Source of the DNA: SZUA-430 sp964638635
Lineage (GTDB): Bacteria; Pseudomonadota; Alphaproteobacteria; Micropepsales; Micropepsaceae
DNA length: 23,985 bases
Assembly: GCA_964638635.1 (NCBI GenBank)
Contig: CAZXAQ010000062.1
Location: forward strand, 1-23,985
Direction of reading: 5' to 3'
The notes under the pieces: generated by a model
Databases searched by the model: none
Seen by the model: the letters and a program-made list of their open reading frames with translations, nothing else
Told to the model about the DNA's origin: nothing
Translations under genes and position numbers: made by a program
Part shown: positions 1-7,051 of the stretch, piece after piece
Layout of the letters: each line of letters begins with the position of its first letter
Numbering within the stretch: the first letter of the stretch is position 1

Positions 1-1344
1 CTCGACCCGACATCCGCCACCACGCCCACCATGAACGGGTTCGTGCTCGACTATTACAACGTGCTTCGGGATCTAACGGAGAACAAGAGCCCGCGCTGGC
101 GCTGGCCGCTCGATCCGGGCTGGTACAGCCCGAAGATCATGAAGTGCTTCGACCCTGTCGCGATCCCCGCGCTCGCGACGTTGGCGCGGGACTTCGCCGT
201 ATTCGATCACTGGTTTTGCGCGCTGCCCAGCGAAACGTGGCCCAATCGCGCGTTTTGGCACGCCGCCACGTCGTGGGGTTTTGCGGACATGCCGCTCCAT
301 GACAAGAAGTGGAACATCTTGAATTGGGTGGCGAGCAGCATCACCGGAACGTTGTTCAGTCTGTTGGACGACAAGTTCGACAAGGACACGGACAACTGGT
401 GCATCTACTCCGACATGCCCATATCGGCGACCGAGTTGATCCACCTTGGAAGCTTCCACGGCCCCTTCAAGAAGGTCGAAAGCGTGCATCAGCGTCATCT
501 TCAATACGACGCCCCCTCTGGGCCGAACTTCTTCACCGATTGCGCCAACGGCAAGCTGCCGAAATACTCGTTCCTCGAACCGCATATGTTCAACTTCATG
601 CCGCCGGAGTATTGGCACAACGACATGCACCCTTCCGAATGGATGCATGCGTGGCATTGGATGTTTCTGGCGCAAGGCGGCCCCGGCAGCGTCCTGTTGG
701 GCGACCATTTGATTTGGCAGGTGTATCAGGCCATCCAATCGTCCCAGCATCGCGATGCGAGCGGACGGCTGCTCCAAGACCGGACACTCTTCATCATCAC
801 GTTCGACGAGCATGGCGGGTGCTTCGATCACGTTCCGCCCCCGACGGCGAAGGCGCCCGGCAATCTCCCGAATCCGACGCAATATGGCTTCGAGTTCGAG
901 CGGCTTGGGGTGCGCGTGCCGATGGTGATGATCTCGTCACACATCGCGCCGGGCACGATCGTCAACGACCCGATGCACCACTGCTCGTTCCTGAAGACGA
1001 TGCAGAAGAAATGGGACTTGGGCTCGCTTGGGGCCCGGCACGACGATGCGCCGTGCTTTGCCGACGCCGTCTTTTCGGACACACACCGCCCGTGGCCGGA
1101 TCGCAGCAACATCTATGCCGGTCATAAGGCGATCGCGCGCGCCAAAGCCAAGCCGCCGAAGCTCAAACGCAATCAGCCGCTCAGCCGGCTGCAATCGCTG
1201 ATCGTTGAGGCGACGCATGTGCACCTCTGCAAGCTCGGACACGCGTCACCCGACGAACGGCCGAACATGGCGACGCAAGGCGATGCGCACGATTTCTTCG
1301 AACGTTATGGGGATCTGCTCAAAAAGACACGCCACGCCGGCTGA
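1..1344 (+). CDS. Phosphoesterase / phospholipase C family protein (5'-truncated by window edge)
   Basis: This is the C-terminal part of a PF04185-type phosphoesterase, the family of bacterial phospholipases C and AcpA-type acid phosphatases, which cleave phosphate ester bonds and usually act outside the cytoplasm. The frame is open back to base 1 without a stop, and the usual N-terminal metal-binding segment is absent, so the true start lies upstream; the ATG at 31 is probably internal. Family landmarks are FDHWFCALPSETWPNR near base 205 and FDEHGGCFDHVPPP at about 800-860, the usual metal/substrate-site motif. No signal peptide can be judged because the N-terminus is missing. The last 26 bases overlap the 3' end of the convergent regulator gene. 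Phospholipid versus other phosphoester as substrate cannot be decided. Confidence 0.85.
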   Translation, partial: LDPTSATTPTMNGFVLDYYNVLRDLTENKSPRWRWPLDPGWYSPKIMKCFDPVAIPALATLARDFAVFDHWFCALPSETWPNRAFWHAATSWGFADMPLHDKKWNILNWVASSITGTLFSLLDDKFDKDTDNWCIYSDMPISATELIHLGSFHGPFKKVESVHQRHLQYDAPSGPNFFTDCANGKLPKYSFLEPHMFNFMPPEYWHNDMHPSEWMHAWHWMFLAQGGPGSVLLGDHLIWQVYQAIQSSQHRDASGRLLQDRTLFIITFDEHGGCFDHVPPPTAKAPGNLPNPTQYGFEFERLGVRVPMVMISSHIAPGTIVNDPMHHCSFLKTMQKKWDLGSLGARHDDAPCFADAVFSDTHRPWPDRSNIYAGHKAIARAKAKPPKLKRNQPLSRLQSLIVEATHVHLCKLGHASPDERPNMATQGDAHDFFERYGDLLKKTRHAG

Positions 1345-3193
1345 CCGCGGCTTCGCGGCGGACATGCGCTTCGAAGTCGTACGGCAGAATGCCGTCCGCC
1401 GCGCAGTCGGGCCAACGGCCTGACGTCACCCAGTAGTCGCAAAGGCCGAGCTTGGCGCACAGCCCCACGAACCGCTCGTCGCGCATCATCGCGCCGTTGG
1501 TCGCTTGGTTGAAGATGAAGCCGGGGTTGGCCCAGGCGGCCGGCGGCGCGCCGTTCGGATCGAACATCGATGCGAACGTGGCGCGATCGACTATCTGAAA
1601 CGCCTCCTCCGTCGCCCCCAGCGCGTGGATGCTGGCAAGAAGGCGCAAGTCGAGAGCGCCCGTCTTGTCGAGGTCGCTCCGTGCGCGCTCCAACAGCAGG
1701 TTCACAAACCCCGGGTTGGGGTGCTGCATCGCGCGGCCGTACATGATCACGCCGCGATGGGCGGAGCTCAAGGGGCCGCGGGCGCTCAAGCGCGCAACGA
1801 TTGCGTCGAAATGATCCCAATCGCCATAGGCTGCCGCCACACTCAGCGCGCCGAGCCAGATATAGTCGACGCCGGGAAAGCGCCGTGTGAGGTCGCTCCA
1901 GAGTTGGCTCGACTCTTTGTGCTTTCCGTCGAACTCGAGCATGGCTACGCCGTAGAACGCCGTCACGGCGGCAAGCGGCGCGATGTGGTGGGCTTGTATC
2001 GCGTGTTCACGCGCCTCGCGGGCGCGCCCCACACGGCATGCGAGATTCGCGCACACCATCAGAATTTCAGGGTCGTTCGGCGCGACCGCCAGCGCTTTGC
2101 TGTTAAGCGCCTCGCGTGCGCTGTAGCTTGCAAACGCTTCCAACCCGCTCAACGCCATGTACGCCGCGCCGCAGTTCGGATCGAGGCGCAACGCCGTTTG
2201 CGCCGCTTCGACGACGCTCGCGCGCGTCACGTTCTTGGGGCGTTCGTCTGGAAACAAGCGCAAAGCATAGCCGCGCGCCGTCGCCAGCAATCCCCACGCG
2301 CGCGCGAAGCCGGGCGCGCCCGCCACCACTTCCTCGTAAATCGGGATCGCCTCAAGCATGGCGACGCCGCCGTACTTCCGGTCGAGTTGCGCGCGTGCCT
2401 GCAAGAAGCGCTCGTAGAGAACGGGATCGATATGTCCCGCAGGTGCGGCCGGCGCAAAGGCGATCTTCAGCGCCGCCGCGACCGCCGAGGCGATCTCGTC
2501 TTGCAAAGCGAAAATGTCCGACAGGTTGCGATCGAAGCGTTGCGACCAGAGCGCCGTCTCGTTCGCGGTGTCGATCAGCTGTGCGGAAATGCGCAACTGG
2601 GCGCCGCTGCGCCGGACGGATCCGTCCAGTACGTGGGTCGCGCCGAGCGCTTCGCCCACGTGTTTGGCGCTCTTCTCGGCGCCGCGAAAGCGAAACGTCG
2701 ATGCTTTGCCGATGACTTTGAGCCCCTTCACACCGGCGACGGTGTGAAGGATCTCCTCACTGACGCCATCGGAGAAGAACTGCATGTCGGGGTCGTTCGA
2801 CATGTTGTCGAAGGCCAAGACGGCGACCAGCGGCAGCGACGGTTTCGACGGCGCCGCGGGCGCAGGAGGCGCCGGTGCTCCCTCGGCTTGGCCCAACGGA
2901 ATCGTCAGTTGATAGCCGCGCCCCGGGACGGTCGCGCTTGCGCCCAAGACCTTTCGCAGCGCGCTGATTTGAACCTGCAGATTGTTTTCTTCGACCAGCA
3001 CGCCCGGCCAGACGAGCGACAACAGGTCCGCCTTCGTGACGACCTGGCCCTGTTGCGCCACCAACGCCGCCAAGACATCGAACGCCCGTGCGCCCAGGTC
3101 CGCGACTTTGCCATCGACCAGCAACTGGCGCTGCGATAGGCGCAGCTCGAGCGCACCGAGCCTCAAAGGGGCAGATGGTTTGTCCGCTGTCAC
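1319..3193 (-). CDS. Winged-helix DNA-binding regulator with TolB-like and TPR domains (soluble CadC-like)
   Basis: Predicted cytosolic transcription regulator. Residues about 8-98 form an OmpR/PhoB-type winged helix (Trans_reg_C) ending in GRGYQL; a Pro/Ala linker follows at about 104-118. Residues 120-245 match the TolB-like domain found in adenylate-cyclase and CadC-like proteins (VAVLAFDNMSNDPDMQFFSDG, then HVLDGSVRRSG). The rest is TPR-like helices up to about residue 600. No transmembrane segment is visible, unlike true CadC. I prefer the GTG at 3193: it puts the start 8 residues before the winged helix, has a GGGGA upstream, and leaves the AT-richer stretch around 3240 as promoter. An in-frame ATG at 3280 would add 29 basic residues and has no clear Shine-Dalgarno. 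The gene is divergent from the 3422 gene, a natural candidate target, and its 3' end overlaps the phosphoesterase. The inducing signal is unknown. Confidence 0.85.
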   Translation of the reverse strand: MTADKPSAPLRLGALELRLSQRQLLVDGKVADLGARAFDVLAALVAQQGQVVTKADLLSLVWPGVLVEENNLQVQISALRKVLGASATVPGRGYQLTIPLGQAEGAPAPPAPAAPSKPSLPLVAVLAFDNMSNDPDMQFFSDGVSEEILHTVAGVKGLKVIGKASTFRFRGAEKSAKHVGEALGATHVLDGSVRRSGAQLRISAQLIDTANETALWSQRFDRNLSDIFALQDEIASAVAAALKIAFAPAAPAGHIDPVLYERFLQARAQLDRKYGGVAMLEAIPIYEEVVAGAPGFARAWGLLATARGYALRLFPDERPKNVTRASVVEAAQTALRLDPNCGAAYMALSGLEAFASYSAREALNSKALAVAPNDPEILMVCANLACRVGRAREAREHAIQAHHIAPLAAVTAFYGVAMLEFDGKHKESSQLWSDLTRRFPGVDYIWLGALSVAAAYGDWDHFDAIVARLSARGPLSSAHRGVIMYGRAMQHPNPGFVNLLLERARSDLDKTGALDLRLLASIHALGATEEAFQIVDRATFASMFDPNGAPPAAWANPGFIFNQATNGAMMRDERFVGLCAKLGLCDYWVTSGRWPDCAADGILPYDFEAHVRREAAVSRRGVSF

Positions 3194-3421
3194 TCGTCGT
3201 GTCCCCGCAGGCGCGCGATTTAAGGCCGATTCAGAACGCTTAATTACACGCTCGGCAAGACACAGCCTAAGGTTTCTCATCGGCCGAACAATCGGCGCGA
3301 TGGGCGCAAGCGGCGCAAAACCGGGAGAAAGACAAGTGGCGGCCGGAGCATTCAACCGCCCGGCGAGGCCCAACCCCGAGGCGCCGCTTCGCTCAAACCC
3401 ACGAGAATAGGAGACATCGCT

Positions 3422-3727
3422 ATGATCATCGGAACCGTATCCTTCATGGTGGCACCGGGTAAGAACCTTGAGGCCATGGAGTACTTTCACACCGTCGTGC
3501 GCGAAGTGAAGAAGCTGACCGGCGCGGAACTGCGCATCCTGACCCAGCTCGGCGGCCCCATGGGGCACGTCGTCCTCTCAGGTCAATACGAATCGATCAC
3601 GGCCTGGAACCAGATGCGAGAAAAGCTCGCCGGCGACGCTTCGTTTCAGAAGCGCGTGGCGGAAGCCGGCAAAGAGGGCCTCTTCATCGCCGGATCGATC
3701 ACGTCCGGCCTCTGGCAACAAGTCTAA
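3422..3727 (+). CDS. Small dimeric alpha-beta-barrel (NIPSNAP/ABM-like) protein
   Basis: A 101-residue soluble protein with the beta-alpha-beta-beta-alpha-beta look of the ferredoxin-like dimeric alpha-beta-barrel superfamily: a strand at MIIGTVSFMVAPG, a helix at EAMEYFHTVVREVKKLTG, strands around ELRILTQLGG and HVVLSGQYES, then a helix at AWNQMREKLAGDASFQKRV. The length fits the family, whose members range from small monooxygenases to proteins of unknown role, so no reaction is assigned. The start is supported by AGGAG at 3409-3413, 8 nt before the ATG. It is divergent from the winged-helix/TPR regulator and followed 27 nt later by a secreted-protein gene on the same strand, so the two may share a transcript. 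Confidence 0.7.
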   Translation: MIIGTVSFMVAPGKNLEAMEYFHTVVREVKKLTGAELRILTQLGGPMGHVVLSGQYESITAWNQMREKLAGDASFQKRVAEAGKEGLFIAGSITSGLWQQV

Positions 3728-3754
3728 ACGTACTCGACAGGGAAGTACCCAGAC

Positions 3755-4219
3755 ATGAGACACTTACTTCTATTGACAGCCTCGATCGTGTGCGCGGCAA
3801 CCGCAAGCGCGGAGAGCTACACCTTCACCGGCAGCAGCCAATCCGGCCTGCAAATCGCATCGCCCGGACCCGGTGGCAAACCGGTCGTCGGCGTGACCGC
3901 CAAGATCGAGACGAACCTCGTCTGGGCGTCCGGCGCGAAGGACACAAGCACCGGCGATTGCATCGGCTGGAGCGCGCCGCCCGGAACCGCGGCAACCAAC
4001 CAGGGTGTCTGCAATAGCACCAGCAGCAACGGCGACAAGACCGCTTTGTTCTTCACCTGCATTGCGACGAACGAGAAGAACACCGAAAGCGACTGCTGGG
4101 GGCGCGTCGTCTATCTGTCCGGCAAAAACAAGGGCAAGACGTCGACCACCTCATGGCACGGCAAACAGAACGCCGACGGCAAGGGCGGCACCGCAGCCGG
4201 CGCCGGGTACATGAACTGA
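3755..4219 (+). CDS. Secreted four-cysteine protein of unknown function
   Basis: A 154-residue protein that I do not recognise. It begins with a clear Sec signal peptide (MRHLLLLTASIVCAATASA, likely cut after ASA at residue 19). The mature part is rich in Ser, Thr, Gly and Asn and predicted mostly beta. It has four cysteines in the mature chain (C69, C86, C102, C114), spaced as if for two disulfides in the periplasm or outside, and a Gly/Ala-rich tail. AGGGAAG at 3739-3745 is a reasonable Shine-Dalgarno 9 nt before the ATG. It lies just downstream of the alpha-beta-barrel gene and is closed by a strong hairpin at 4228-4259. Confidence 0.75.
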   Translation: MRHLLLLTASIVCAATASAESYTFTGSSQSGLQIASPGPGGKPVVGVTAKIETNLVWASGAKDTSTGDCIGWSAPPGTAATNQGVCNSTSSNGDKTALFFTCIATNEKNTESDCWGRVVYLSGKNKGKTSTTSWHGKQNADGKGGTAAGAGYMN

Positions 4220-4227
4220 AGAACGAA

Positions 4228-4259
4228 GCCGTGGCGCGCGCCGAACTGCGCGCCACGGC
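4228..4259. terminator. 12-bp perfect hairpin between convergent genes
   Basis: GCCGTGGCGCGC and its exact reverse complement are separated by an 8-nt loop, 8 bases after the stop of the secreted-protein gene and 16 bases before the stop of the convergent kinase gene. There is no T-run on either side, so it is not a textbook intrinsic terminator, but position and symmetry suit a bidirectional transcription end or a 3' RNA-stabilising stem. Confidence 0.6.
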
Positions 4260-4275
4260 GCCCCAATGGCATCTG

Positions 4276-5361
4276 CTAAGGCGCCGGCAACAACGCCTGA
4301 CACTCGTTCTCCACCACGCTGGCCATCGCGCGGTGGAGCATGGTGCCGAACAGGTTCCGGCTGCGCTCGTTCTCGATGTCGAAGGCGGCCCCGCCGATGA
4401 CGGGGATGATGGTCATCGCCATAGTCCCTAGCCGAAAGTCGGTCGCGAACGCTGCCGCGCCATAGTCCCGCACCCCGCCTTCGCGCAGGCCTTCGAGGTA
4501 ACGTTCGATCAGCGCGCCTTGCCAGCGCCGGCGGTCGACCTCGGTCAGACTCGTGGCCAAGAAATACCCCACATCCCAGCCGGGCCGCAGGCGCGCGACG
4601 AGTTGCCAGTCGATCAGCGCAAGTTCCCGCGCGCGCACGTCGCGGAACACGAAGTTCTCCAGCCGCGCGTCGTAATGGGTCAGTATCTGCGGTGGCTTGG
4701 CAATCGACTCACAGATCCAATCCATGTTGCGCGCAATGCGCTCGCCTGCGGTTCGCTCCTCCGGCGATAAGAAAGCGCCCAAACGCTGCAGCGTCAGCGG
4801 CACGACCTGGCGGTAATCGTCGGCCAGCTGCTTCAACACCGGTTGATGCGTATCGGGAAGCCAAGCGTACCGTGAAAAGTCGGCGCCCCAATGCCGCGCG
4901 CCGAGTTTTGCCAGCGCGTCGATGCAGGCTTCCGCCTGCACCTGCGTCGCGCCGGTCAATTGATCCGGCCAGTGCCAGCCCGACATGTCCTGCATCACCA
5001 TCGCGTTGCGCGCGGTCGCCGGGTCCCAAGCGACGAAATAGACCGTCGGGATCGGCACCGTCACGTCGGCCGCAAGCGACTGATAGAACGCGGTCTCGCG
5101 CACGAACATCTCATAGCGCAGGCCGACATTGCGCATCGCCTGAAACGGCGCGTGCAACTTGACCACAACGCTCTCCGGCCCCGCCATGCCTTCGTACCCG
5201 AGCTCTACGCGCGCGATCGCACTCATCTGCCCGATACCTTGGCCGACCGGCGTGGCGCGCAGACGCGCAATGCGCTTGCCCTTGAAGGCGGGATGGCCCT
5301 GAACGGCCTGCTGCAGCCACGCGGGCGTGACCTCGTCCATGGTCTCGGGCAAGTTCGTCAT
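4276..5361 (-). CDS. Aminoglycoside phosphotransferase-fold (APH/CHK-like) kinase
   Basis: A 361-residue small-molecule kinase of the APH/choline-kinase fold, possibly of the ecdysteroid-kinase-like (CHK) branch. Visible landmarks are VVVKL with K68 as the probable ATP-binding lysine, E89 in the following helix, the Brenner catalytic motif HYDARLEN (H229, D231, N236), and IDWQ with D251 as the metal-binding aspartate. All key residues are present, so it is likely active; it would transfer phosphate from ATP to a hydroxyl of an unknown substrate in the cytoplasm. Relatives often sit beside acyl-CoA dehydrogenase genes, but here the neighbours are a secreted protein and a phosphatase. The start is supported by GGGAG at 5370-5374, 8 nt upstream. 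True antibiotic resistance is not implied. Confidence 0.85.
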   Translation of the reverse strand: MTNLPETMDEVTPAWLQQAVQGHPAFKGKRIARLRATPVGQGIGQMSAIARVELGYEGMAGPESVVVKLHAPFQAMRNVGLRYEMFVRETAFYQSLAADVTVPIPTVYFVAWDPATARNAMVMQDMSGWHWPDQLTGATQVQAEACIDALAKLGARHWGADFSRYAWLPDTHQPVLKQLADDYRQVVPLTLQRLGAFLSPEERTAGERIARNMDWICESIAKPPQILTHYDARLENFVFRDVRARELALIDWQLVARLRPGWDVGYFLATSLTEVDRRRWQGALIERYLEGLREGGVRDYGAAAFATDFRLGTMAMTIIPVIGGAAFDIENERSRNLFGTMLHRAMASVVENECQALLPAP

Positions 5362-5449
5362 CGGCGATGCTCCCGTGTGCAGTACGACCGTAAAGGCATC
5401 GCGCGGTTTAACACAAGTCGGTACGACGGAGACTCTGCATAAGAAAGTA

Positions 5450-5650
5450 TTTCACGCAAAGACGCGAAGCCGCGAAGAAGAAGGAATGCCTCACACAATG
5501 GGACAATGAAACAATGACGATCTTCTTGCGCCGTAGGCGCGATCTAGCGGTTCCAACGGCGCTTCGCGCCGAAGGAAGGAACCCATTGTGTCATTGTCCC
5601 ATTGTGTGAGGCATTCTTCTTTTTCTTCTTCGCGGCTTCGCGTGAGACCC
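5450..5650. repeat. Long inverted-repeat element, copy A1
   Basis: The left arm (about 5450-5517) and right arm (about 5581-5650) are imperfect reverse complements. Each arm runs from outside in as octamer-like CGCGAAG units (left outer part CACGCAAAGACGCGAAGC), an AAGAAGG stretch, GCCTCACACAATG, then octamers ending ACAATG. The 63-nt core holds two hairpins: GCGCC-GTA-GGCGC at 5528-5540 flanked by GATC on both sides, and CGGCGC-TTC-GCGCCG at 5557-5571 enclosed by GGTTCC/GGAACC. The element fills most of the gap between the kinase start and the phosphatase stop, the only content of this 296-bp stretch apart from about 90 bp of possible kinase promoter. No ORF or transposase is inside. Confidence 0.85.
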
Positions 5651-5657
5651 TTTCTAT

Positions 5658-6224
5658 TCACCGCAAGTGCGCGCGCTCGTTCAGGCTGACGACGCTGCGC
5701 TGACCGGCGCGGGCGCAGACGAAGCGGTTGATGCTCGTGTAGTCGGCCTCGAAGAAGATGCGCGGCGCCATGCCCAGCACATGCGTCGCCCACATGTTAA
5801 TCACCCCGCCGTGGCAGAAGACGGCAACGCGGTGCCCAGCGTGCGCTGCAACAATCTCTTCCATCCCCGCCACGACGCGCTCTTGGAACGCGTTCATGTC
5901 GACGCCGTGCCCGCCGGTCGCCATCGACTGCCACAGGGCGAAGTTTTCGCGCTTCAACTCCTCGGTCGGGATGTAGGTTCCTGCCGCCTGATCGAATTCG
6001 ACAATGCCCGCGTGCTCGCGGATCGCGTGGCCGGCCTGCGCGGCAAACGGCTCGGCCGTCTGCACCGCCCGGCGCATGGTGCTCGACCACACGGCGTCGA
6101 CAGGTTCGGCGGCGAGCCACCGCGCGACGCGCGCGGCTTGGTCGTGCCCGAGCGGACTCAGGTGAGGATCAGCGGTCGCTTCGCTGCGCTCCGGGCGGCC
6201 GTGCCGAATGAGAATGAGTTCCAT
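5658..6224 (-). CDS. Histidine phosphatase (phosphoglycerate mutase-like) family protein
   Basis: A 188-residue branch-1 histidine phosphatase. RHG at residues 7-9 carries the phospho-accepting His8; R51 in SSTMRRAVQTAE and H138 in VFCHGGVINMW complete the catalytic pocket, and LSPLGHDQA is the usual helix motif. The length is typical of small broad-specificity phosphatases of the CobC/GpmB group; nothing identifies the substrate, and no cobalamin genes are nearby. It is probably cytosolic, as no signal peptide is seen. AAGGA lies about 7 nt before the ATG. The stop codon is 8 bp from the outer end of repeat A1, so transcription leaving this gene runs into the long inverted repeat. Confidence 0.88.
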   Translation of the reverse strand: MELILIRHGRPERSEATADPHLSPLGHDQAARVARWLAAEPVDAVWSSTMRRAVQTAEPFAAQAGHAIREHAGIVEFDQAAGTYIPTEELKRENFALWQSMATGGHGVDMNAFQERVVAGMEEIVAAHAGHRVAVFCHGGVINMWATHVLGMAPRIFFEADYTSINRFVCARAGQRSVVSLNERAHLR

Positions 6225-6446
6225 GTGAGGTCCTTGGGGGATTAGCGAATGCCCGTTCTATAGCGCAGATTCAGATACAAAGCTGGTAACCAATCCGCGC
6301 CGGTTAACGAATAGCCGAGAGCGTGTTTTCAAGTCTCGCGTGGCGATAAATCGACCCCATATATCTCTCGTCCTTGCAAACACCAATCCTCAACGAGCCC
6401 ACGGCTACGCTGTGCGGACTCGGGCGAGTTTCGGCAGGAGCTATCG

Positions 6447-6929
6447 ATGCAAGACATCTCCCTCAGCGTTCCGTTCAAAGGCGATTTCGTGAAGGCCACG
6501 GATGCCGCGACCGCGACACTCATGGCGCACGGATTTCGCATCGCACGCCGCACCGAAAGCGAGATCGAGTTCGAAGGGCCGGAGCATCCGTATCAGCGCC
6601 GGTCGCTCTATTGGGGCGCACGCACATGCCTGCTGAGTACGGCGGGCGGTCAGTTGCATCTCACCGCGAACATGGACACCATGCGGCACTCGAACGAGTT
6701 GGGCCTAAAGATTGCGGCCGTTGCGATCGGCTTACTCACCGTTCTGGCCGTAGTCTCCGCCCTGTTCAGCCCACAGACGATCCTGCTTTCGCTCCTCGTA
6801 TTGGTCGGGTTTCCCAGTTTCGTCGCTGTGTTGATGATGTGGGCCATGCCCCACTTGCGCCGGCAGATCACGGGTGCATACGAAACCCTGTTGAAGAACG
6901 CAGCGACGCTGGCCGCACCGAGAGCCTAG
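6447..6929 (+). CDS. Two-TM membrane protein of unknown function
   Basis: A 160-residue protein not recognised. Residues 1-85 are soluble and mixed alpha/beta (a strand pair around RIARRTESEIEFEGPE and GGQLHLTANMD), followed by two hydrophobic helices at about 88-107 and 111-134 separated by a short turn (FSPQT), then a short basic, amphipathic tail. This predicts an inner-membrane hairpin with both ends on one side. AGGAG at 6436-6440 is 6 nt before the ATG and fixes the start. It stands alone, followed 120 bp later by the P450 gene, with a possible hairpin between them. Confidence 0.7.
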   Translation: MQDISLSVPFKGDFVKATDAATATLMAHGFRIARRTESEIEFEGPEHPYQRRSLYWGARTCLLSTAGGQLHLTANMDTMRHSNELGLKIAAVAIGLLTVLAVVSALFSPQTILLSLLVLVGFPSFVAVLMMWAMPHLRRQITGAYETLLKNAATLAAPRA

Positions 6930-6970
6930 GTCGCTCGCGAGGGGCACGTCGGTCGGTGGCGTAATTTGGG

Positions 6971-6998
6971 GCAGCGCAGCATTTCGCCGTTGCGCTGC
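6971..6998 (+). terminator. Possible hairpin after the two-TM gene
   Basis: GCAGCGCA and TGCGCTGC form a perfect 8-bp stem with a 12-nt loop, 42 bp after the stop. No T-run follows, so termination is uncertain; it could also lie in the leader of the P450 transcript. Confidence 0.35.
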
Positions 6999-7051
6999 AA
7001 GACGGATTGGCCAATTCTCACCGTGAAGCGACACACGGGAAGGCAATCGCC

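Noticed and set aside
1505..3139. A 544-codon open frame on the plus strand
   Set aside because: Antisense to the winged-helix/TPR regulator, which has clear domains; the product is Arg-rich with no recognisable fold.
4276..5361. Antibiotic-resistance aminoglycoside kinase
   Set aside because: It shares the APH fold and catalytic motifs but resembles the broad CHK/APH families; nothing links it to drug resistance or a mobile element.
5450..5650. CRISPR array
   Set aside because: The octamer units are contiguous, have no spacers and are arranged as inverted arms; no cas genes are nearby.
7007..7051. TTG start for the P450
   Set aside because: No Shine-Dalgarno; ATG 7052 has GGGAAGG at proper spacing and gives a normal CYP153 length.
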